Assembly: GCF_030929555.1 (NCBI RefSeq)
Contig: NZ_JAVFVT010000006.1
Span: 62,001-126,000, forward strand
Direction of reading: 5' to 3'
Source: Paenibacillus sp. LHD-117
Lineage (GTDB): Bacteria; Bacillota; Bacilli; Paenibacillales; Paenibacillaceae
Length of the DNA stretch: 64,000 nt
Both the position numbers and the translations under genes were made by a program. Numbering within the stretch: the first letter of the stretch is position 1; each line of letters starts with the position of its first letter. Positions 59,868 to 64,000 of the stretch are shown here, one piece after another. The notes under the pieces were generated by a model. That model saw only the letters and a program-made list of their open reading frames with translations, was not told the DNA's origin and ran no database searches.

Positions 59868-60683
59868 TCAAATGTCGATCGCGCCTCGCAGCACAGTAAC
59901 CGCGCTGCCGGACAATAACACGCGATCATCCTGCAGCCGCATGCCTACCTCTCCGCCGCGGTCCGATGCCTGATAACCGATCAGTTCAGTGCGCCGAAGC
60001 CGCTTGCCCCAATACGGAGCAAGTGCGCAATGCGCGGAACCCGTAACGGGATCCTCGTCGACGCCTACGCCCGGGTAGAACGCTCTCGAAACAAAGTCGT
60101 ACCGCCTCGCCCTCGCTTCGTCCGAATCGCCGGATCGGCTCGTCACGATGACGCCCCTCGCGTCCAGCTTCCGCAGCAGGCCGAAATCCGGCTGCAGCGA
60201 ACGGACCGTATCTTCATGGTCCACCTCAACGACATAATCCATGCGGTTCCGGCCGACGTAACGCGGAATAAGTCCCAGTCCCTCCAGCAGCTCCTGCGGC
60301 GCCTTTGTCGGTTCGGGCTTCTCGGATGGGAAGTCCATCACGATTTTCCTGTCCCCGCCGTCCTTGGATGCGGTCAGCTGGCCGCTCCTCGTGGCGAAGA
60401 CAGCTGCTTTCGTCGCATCCAGCCGACCCGTCTCCCATAAAATATGAGCCGCCGCAAGCGTGGCATGCCCGCATAGATCGACCTCCGCTTTCGGCGTAAA
60501 CCATCGGAGCCCGAAACCTTCCTCTCGCTTCATGACAAAAGCCGTTTCGGACAAATTCATCTCTGCCGCGATCGCTGCCATAAGCGAATCCTCAAGCGGC
60601 TCGTCGACGAGACATACCGCCGCGGGATTCCCTCCGAATCTTTTTAACGTGAATGCATCTACAATATACATGGGCTTGCTCAT
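59868..60683 (-). CDS. PhzF-family isomerase
   Basis: A 271-residue two-domain diaminopimelate-epimerase-like protein. The N-terminal MYIVDAFTLKRFGGNPAAVC opening and NLSETAFV with catalytic Glu46 are hallmarks of PhzF-like enzymes; the second half has DPVTGSAHCALAPYW, the symmetric glycine loop. Family members isomerise or epimerise small acids; PhzF itself works in phenazine synthesis, but no phenazine genes are here, so the substrate is open. ATG 60683 is preferred since GGAGG is nine bases upstream; the frame runs 37 codons further. Confidence 0.9.
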   Translation of the reverse strand: MSKPMYIVDAFTLKRFGGNPAAVCLVDEPLEDSLMAAIAAEMNLSETAFVMKREEGFGLRWFTPKAEVDLCGHATLAAAHILWETGRLDATKAAVFATRSGQLTASKDGGDRKIVMDFPSEKPEPTKAPQELLEGLGLIPRYVGRNRMDYVVEVDHEDTVRSLQPDFGLLRKLDARGVIVTSRSGDSDEARARRYDFVSRAFYPGVGVDEDPVTGSAHCALAPYWGKRLRRTELIGYQASDRGGEVGMRLQDDRVLLSGSAVTVLRGAIDI

Positions 60684-60748
60684 CAAGCAACGCCTCCTCT
60701 CATTGGCCAGAAAAAAAAAGAACCTGCTCCCGCAAGCTCTTCGAATCA

Positions 60749-61201
60749 TTAATCTTGCAGCGGAATAAGCAGCTCGACCGGCTCCTCTTCCCAATGCTGT
60801 TCATCGATATAGAACAGCTCCAGCGATACCGCGCTGTCATGTTTCTGAAGTCTCTGCTCGCCCATCCATGTCTTCAATTGCTCATACCCTTCGCCGATCC
60901 GCTTGTTGGAACACGCAACCATTGCGTATCGATGGGCGGGAATGGTTAGCTGAACCATGCCTGGAGGCAGCTCCTCGAGGTGCTGGACCTCGAAACAAGC
61001 CCAATAGGTCGCGAATGCTTCGTTGCCGTGATAAGGACAGTAGAGAACGGTTGATTTGACTGCTTCGTTTAGTTCATGCTTGCGGGCCAGTATCTCCGTC
61101 TGCAGCCTAATCGCATCATCCGGGAAGGATGAGTACGGACCGCTATAACTGATGCCAACGACGTTCAGAGCAGGCTTGGTCACGATTGAGCAGTTTTCCA
61201 C
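60749..61201 (-). CDS. GyrI-like / effector-binding (AraC_E_bind) domain protein
   Basis: A 150-residue stand-alone ligand-binding domain of the GyrI-like (SOUL-related) type: SIVTKPALNVVGISYSGPYS at the start, a central FEVQHLEELPPGMVQLTIPAHRYAMV (strands around a conserved Pro-Gly) and a late LELFYI strand. Such domains bind hydrophobic or cationic small molecules and are normally fused to AraC regulators; alone they may act as drug-binding proteins or cofactor hydrolases. GTG 61201 has GGGAGG nine bases upstream, so I prefer it to ATG 61243. It is 65 bases before phzF on the same strand. Confidence 0.82.
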   Translation of the reverse strand: MENCSIVTKPALNVVGISYSGPYSSFPDDAIRLQTEILARKHELNEAVKSTVLYCPYHGNEAFATYWACFEVQHLEELPPGMVQLTIPAHRYAMVACSNKRIGEGYEQLKTWMGEQRLQKHDSAVSLELFYIDEQHWEEEPVELLIPLQD

Positions 61202-61280
61202 GCTTTTCTTCCTCCCTAACGTTTTGTCGAACAAAACTTGCATCAGTAAGCAATCTTTTTCGCTTCTGATACGGCAGAAC

Positions 61281-61409
61281 TTATGCGCTTCGAGATGGGC
61301 TGTCTCTACAAGTGTAACATGACTTCCTATCCGAATGGTAGTCGATTTCCATTCCGTCGCCGCCCGGCAGTGTGTCGCTTGCCATTCGTTGCAAGGGAAT
61401 GAACTTCAT
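61281..61409 (-). CDS. possible 42-residue small protein
   Basis: ATG 61409 is preceded by GGAGGGAG at an 8-base spacing, a better ribosome site than many real genes here. The product (MKFIPLQRMASDTLPGG...) contains DYHSDRKSCYTCRD with a Cys-x-x-Cys pair. It has no hydrophobic helix and no family I know. The 330 bases between the GyrI-like gene and nrdF hold nothing else. It could be a real peptide or a remnant. Confidence 0.35.
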   Translation of the reverse strand: MKFIPLQRMASDTLPGGDGMEIDYHSDRKSCYTCRDSPSRSA

Positions 61410-61531
61410 CGTATAGGCTCCCTCCTTACAGCAATCGCTCCCGCCTTGCCGCAAGGCATAGTCGAGAGCGATCACATGAATGAGTATATGAGCCAAGCTT
61501 TATGATTTAGAAGCGGTGGGTTGAACTTTCA

Positions 61532-62488
61532 TTAAAAGTTAAAAACAAAATCGTCATCGTTCAGCGGTTCGACGTGGATCGTGCGCACGTAGCCGTTGCC
61601 CTTCTTGGAGAAGAAGTCATGCTGCTTCGTATGCGTGCTGATGCCGTTGAAGACGATCGGGTTGACCGGCTCTTCCGGGAAATACGGCTCCATGCCCAGA
61701 TTCATCAGCGCTTTGTTCGCGTTGTAGCGGACATACGTTTTCACTTCTTCTTCGAGACCGAGCGGGCCGTACAAGCCGTCCGTGTATTCGACTTCGTTCT
61801 CGTACAGCTCATGAAGAAGTGCCAGCACCTCGGCTTGCAGGGAAGCTTGCTCGTCCGGGCTGAACGTGGCGAACAACTCTTGCGCAAGTACGCCCACGTA
61901 CAAGCCGTGAATGCTTTCGTCGCGAAGAATGAGGTCGATAATTTCGCCGCTGCTCGTCATTTTGCCTTGACCCGCAAGGTAAAGCGGATAGAAGAAACCG
62001 CTGTAGAACAGGTAGCTTTCCAAGAATACGGATGCCGCCATCGCTTTGTACAGCTCTTGTGGCCCGGTAATGTTGGAGTACCACGAAGCGACCAGCTTCG
62101 CTTTTTTCTGCAGCTGCGGATTTTCTTCCACCCAGCGGAAGATCGCGTCGATCTCTTCGCCGGAAGCAAGCGTCGTGAAGATGCTGCTGTACGACTTGGC
62201 GTGGATTTGCTCCATCATCGACATGAAGGACAATACTGCCTTGCGCTGCAGGCCGTCCACATGTTCTAAAATCTTAGGCATACCAACGCCGCCTTGTATC
62301 GTATCAAGAAGAGTCAGTCCGCCAAGCACGTTCTTGTAGAGGGTGCGCTCGTCGTCGGTCATCTCCATCCAGTCCATCTTATCGTCGGATAACGGAATTT
62401 CTTCATCCGTCCAAAATTGCATCACGTTCTGCTGCCAGAACGTCAGAGTGAAATCATCGTCCGGGCGGTTCCAGTTAACGGCTTTCAT
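61532..62488 (-). CDS. nrdF: class I ribonucleotide reductase small subunit
   Basis: A 318-residue R2 protein that holds the di-metal tyrosyl-radical cofactor for NrdE. The ligands are all visible: Asp62, Glu93 and His96 (MMEQIHAKSY), Glu157, Glu191 and His194 (DESIH), with the candidate radical Tyr100. The length and HAKSYSSIF pattern fit the class Ib NrdF branch of Bacillus. The C-terminus (DDDFVFNF) is the tail that binds NrdE. ATG 62488 has AAGGAG eleven bases upstream. It follows nrdE after 287 bases that hold a strong hairpin and repeat copy 3, much more than the usual few bases. Confidence 0.93.
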   Translation of the reverse strand: MKAVNWNRPDDDFTLTFWQQNVMQFWTDEEIPLSDDKMDWMEMTDDERTLYKNVLGGLTLLDTIQGGVGMPKILEHVDGLQRKAVLSFMSMMEQIHAKSYSSIFTTLASGEEIDAIFRWVEENPQLQKKAKLVASWYSNITGPQELYKAMAASVFLESYLFYSGFFYPLYLAGQGKMTSSGEIIDLILRDESIHGLYVGVLAQELFATFSPDEQASLQAEVLALLHELYENEVEYTDGLYGPLGLEEEVKTYVRYNANKALMNLGMEPYFPEEPVNPIVFNGISTHTKQHDFFSKKGNGYVRTIHVEPLNDDDFVFNF

Positions 62489-62548
62489 AGGTAGGCATGC
62501 TCCTTCTTCGCTACATATCGTAATCGCGGATACAGGGACCCGCATGGT

Positions 62549-62589
62549 GAAACGGCTGTCGTCATCTTGAGGCTGCGACAGCCGTTTCG
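62549..62589. other. strong hairpin in the nrdE-nrdF gap
   Basis: GAAACGGCTGTCG (62549-62561) and CGACAGCCGTTTC (62577-62589) form a perfect 13-bp stem with a 15-base loop. It is followed by no U-tract on the minus strand (ACCATGCGGG comes next). It may fold in the mRNA between nrdE and nrdF and act as a processing or partial-termination signal. Confidence 0.7.
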
Positions 62590-62602
62590 GTTATAGGATG
62601 AA

Positions 62603-62770
62603 AGTTCAAAAAGTTCGGTTTTCAGTACCGAGAAGATTGAATGAAGCTAGAAACTGAGGAGCGGAGCGTAGCAGAGCTACGTGAGCACCGGAAGGTTCGG
62701 CTGCATTCAATATTCGATGTCGATTAAGCTACTTGGGTTACTTCGTAATGGGAAGCGGACTTTTTGAACT
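62603..62770 (+). repeat. intergenic repeat, copy 3 (168 bp)
   Basis: Same orientation as copy 1 and the same ends (AGTTCAAAAAGTTCGGTTTT ... AGCGGACTTTTTGAACT). It keeps the GCGTAGC-AGA-GCTACGT hairpin but lacks about 40 bases that carry the ATGTTTCC hairpin in the other copies. It ends five bases before the nrdE stop codon. Confidence 0.9.
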
Positions 62771-62775
62771 ACCTT

Positions 62776-64000
62776 TTAAACGGCGCAGCTTGTGCATTCT
62801 TCAACGGACAGACGTTTCGTTCTTGTGTAATAAAGCGACTTAAGGCCCTTCTGAGCGGCATAGACATAGAAGCGGGCCAGTTCGCGGGTCGTCACGTTGC
62901 TGTTCACGTGCAGGACGGTCGAGATGCCTTGGTCGACGTGCTGGCCAATCTCCGCGATCAGGTCGATCAGCTTGAATTGGTTGATGTTGTAGGCCGATTT
63001 GTAATAGAAGAAATTATCCTGCGACAGATATGGCATTGGATAATATGTCGTCGAGTTCGCGTATGTGCGCGTCTCGATATGCTCGACGATCGGCATAACG
63101 CTCGAAGTCGCATTCTGGATGTAGGAGATGCTTTGCGTCGGTGCGATCGCCAGACGGTACGCGTGGTACAAGCCGTGCTGCTGCACTTTCTCCTTCAGGG
63201 CCGCCCAATCTTGCGGGGACGGGATGTCCATGCCTTCGAACAGTTCCTTCACACGATCCGATTGCGGACGGTAGTCCGTCTCGATGTAACGGGTGAAGTA
63301 CGTGCCCTTCGCGTATTCGGAGCGGTCGAAGTCCTTGAACGTAACGCCGCGTTCCTTCGCGATTTCCATGCTTTTCTCCAAGGAGTAGAAGTTCATCATC
63401 ATGAAGAACGCGCTCGCGAACTCTTTCGCTTCGTCGCTTTCGTACGCGATTTTGTTCTTCGCCAGGTAGCCGTTCAGGTTCATCGCGCCGAGACCGACGG
63501 AATGAAGCTCGTCGTTCGCCTTACGCACGCCCGGCGCGTTATCGATCTTCGACAGGTCGCTGACCGTCGTGAGCGCTTCGATGCCGACGTGGACGGAATC
63601 TTTGATTTTGCCGCGTTCCATGACATTCACGATGTTGAGCGATGCCAGGTTGCAGCTGATGTCGCGGCGAATCACGTCGTCGAAGCCGTAATCGTTGATT
63701 TCGGAAGTCTCCTGCAATTGGAAAATTTCCGTGCACAGGTTGGACATCTTGACGCTGCCGATATCTTTCAGCGCGTGAACGCTGTTGGCGTTCGACTTGT
63801 TCATAATGTATGGGTAACCGGATTCCAGCTGGATCGATGCGATCTTCGTCAGCATGTCGCGCGCGTTCATCACGGTTTTTTTGGTCACTTTGTCATTCGC
63901 AAGAAGCTCTTCGTACATGGCGTCCATGTCCATGTCGTCCAGATGCTGGCCGTAAGCCTTCTGTACGGAATGCGGTCCGAATACGACAAGCGGCTTGTTC
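62776..64000 (-). CDS. nrdE: class I ribonucleotide reductase large subunit (partial, runs off right edge)
   Basis: The C-terminal ~407 residues of the catalytic subunit; the frame stays open to 64000 (NKPLVVFGPHSVQKAYGQHL...), so the N-terminus and any nrdI are outside. Visible motifs are the first redox Cys in ISCNLASLN, the glycyl/NLHR-like GLGAMNLNG region, the proton-relay tyrosines in STTYYPMPYL, and the C-terminal shuttle pair EECTSCAV. It reduces ribonucleoside diphosphates with electrons from NrdH or thioredoxin and the NrdF radical. An internal ATG at 63933 is not the start. It is upstream of nrdF on the same strand. Confidence 0.95.
   Translation of the reverse strand, partial: NKPLVVFGPHSVQKAYGQHLDDMDMDAMYEELLANDKVTKKTVMNARDMLTKIASIQLESGYPYIMNKSNANSVHALKDIGSVKMSNLCTEIFQLQETSEINDYGFDDVIRRDISCNLASLNIVNVMERGKIKDSVHVGIEALTTVSDLSKIDNAPGVRKANDELHSVGLGAMNLNGYLAKNKIAYESDEAKEFASAFFMMMNFYSLEKSMEIAKERGVTFKDFDRSEYAKGTYFTRYIETDYRPQSDRVKELFEGMDIPSPQDWAALKEKVQQHGLYHAYRLAIAPTQSISYIQNATSSVMPIVEHIETRTYANSTTYYPMPYLSQDNFFYYKSAYNINQFKLIDLIAEIGQHVDQGISTVLHVNSNVTTRELARFYVYAAQKGLKSLYYTRTKRLSVEECTSCAV

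Overview
The window looks like chromosome of an endospore-forming, moderately GC-rich Firmicute of the Paenibacillaceae (Paenibacillus/Cohnella type). This is inferred from the GerK-type germinant receptor operon, SpoIIP, Cse60, YqzE and YqhG/YqhH, the YesM/YesN-type two-component pair with Lpl-type sugar ABC permeases, a multidomain secreted chitinase, an intein-bearing B12-dependent ribonucleotide reductase, and the strong AGGAGG-type ribosome binding sites. There are no rRNA genes, prophage, CRISPR array or transposase gene. There are four tRNA genes and one small non-coding repeat family.

Layout. 1-9.8 kb: divergent TerC-type membrane proteins; the nifZ-thiI tRNA thiolation pair; a lytic transglycosylase; a run of minus-strand genes (DUF1836 protein, UbiA prenyltransferase, a beta-sandwich protein, a YwaF-type membrane protein); a CNNM/CorC transporter; a flavin-type oxidoreductase divergent from a MocR regulator. 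11.4-14.4 kb: tRNA-Thr/tRNA-Pro, a 40-residue membrane peptide, cse60, and a divergent AraC regulator/GH88 pair. 14.5-22 kb: gerKA (frameshifted)-gerKB-gerKC, spoIIP, and a GH18 chitinase with a perfect cre box in its leader. 22-29 kb: nrdJ with a 377-residue LAGLIDADG intein placed directly before its radical cysteine and two NrdR boxes in front, divergent from yqhH-yqhG. 29-32 kb: a secreted unknown protein, yqzE, a cell-wall amidase and a divergent-type polysaccharide deacetylase whose 3' ends overlap, and tRNA-Leu.

32-46.7 kb is the most coherent unit: a carbohydrate-use locus with a sugar epimerase, a ManD/RspA-like enolase-superfamily enzyme, a secreted CBM6-GH71/99-like hydrolase (frameshifted), a binding protein and two permeases, a YesM-type sensor kinase, a GH38 alpha-mannosidase and a YesN-type regulator. 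Four promoters here share a ~22-bp box (core AAAGTTT-nn-GATTGCC-y-CAT) placed 21 or 22 bp before a -10 element (TACACT, TACACT, TAGTAT, TACGAT). I infer that this is the binding site of the local YesN-type regulator and that the locus is one regulon, probably for alpha-mannosides.

47-64 kb: an azoreductase, a second tRNA-Leu, small conserved proteins, xpt, a lipoprotein, a YkvI-type permease, the yhaO-yhaN nuclease/ATPase pair, a GT4 glycosyltransferase, a diguanylate cyclase, PhzF, a GyrI-like protein, and nrdF plus the C-terminal part of nrdE, which runs off the right edge. A 168-247 bp repeat with terminal inverted repeats and internal hairpins occurs three times (38.8, 57.0 and 62.6 kb), always between genes and once between nrdE and nrdF. 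Two genes (gerKA and the GH71/99-like hydrolase) carry single frameshifts that are either real mutations or sequence errors.
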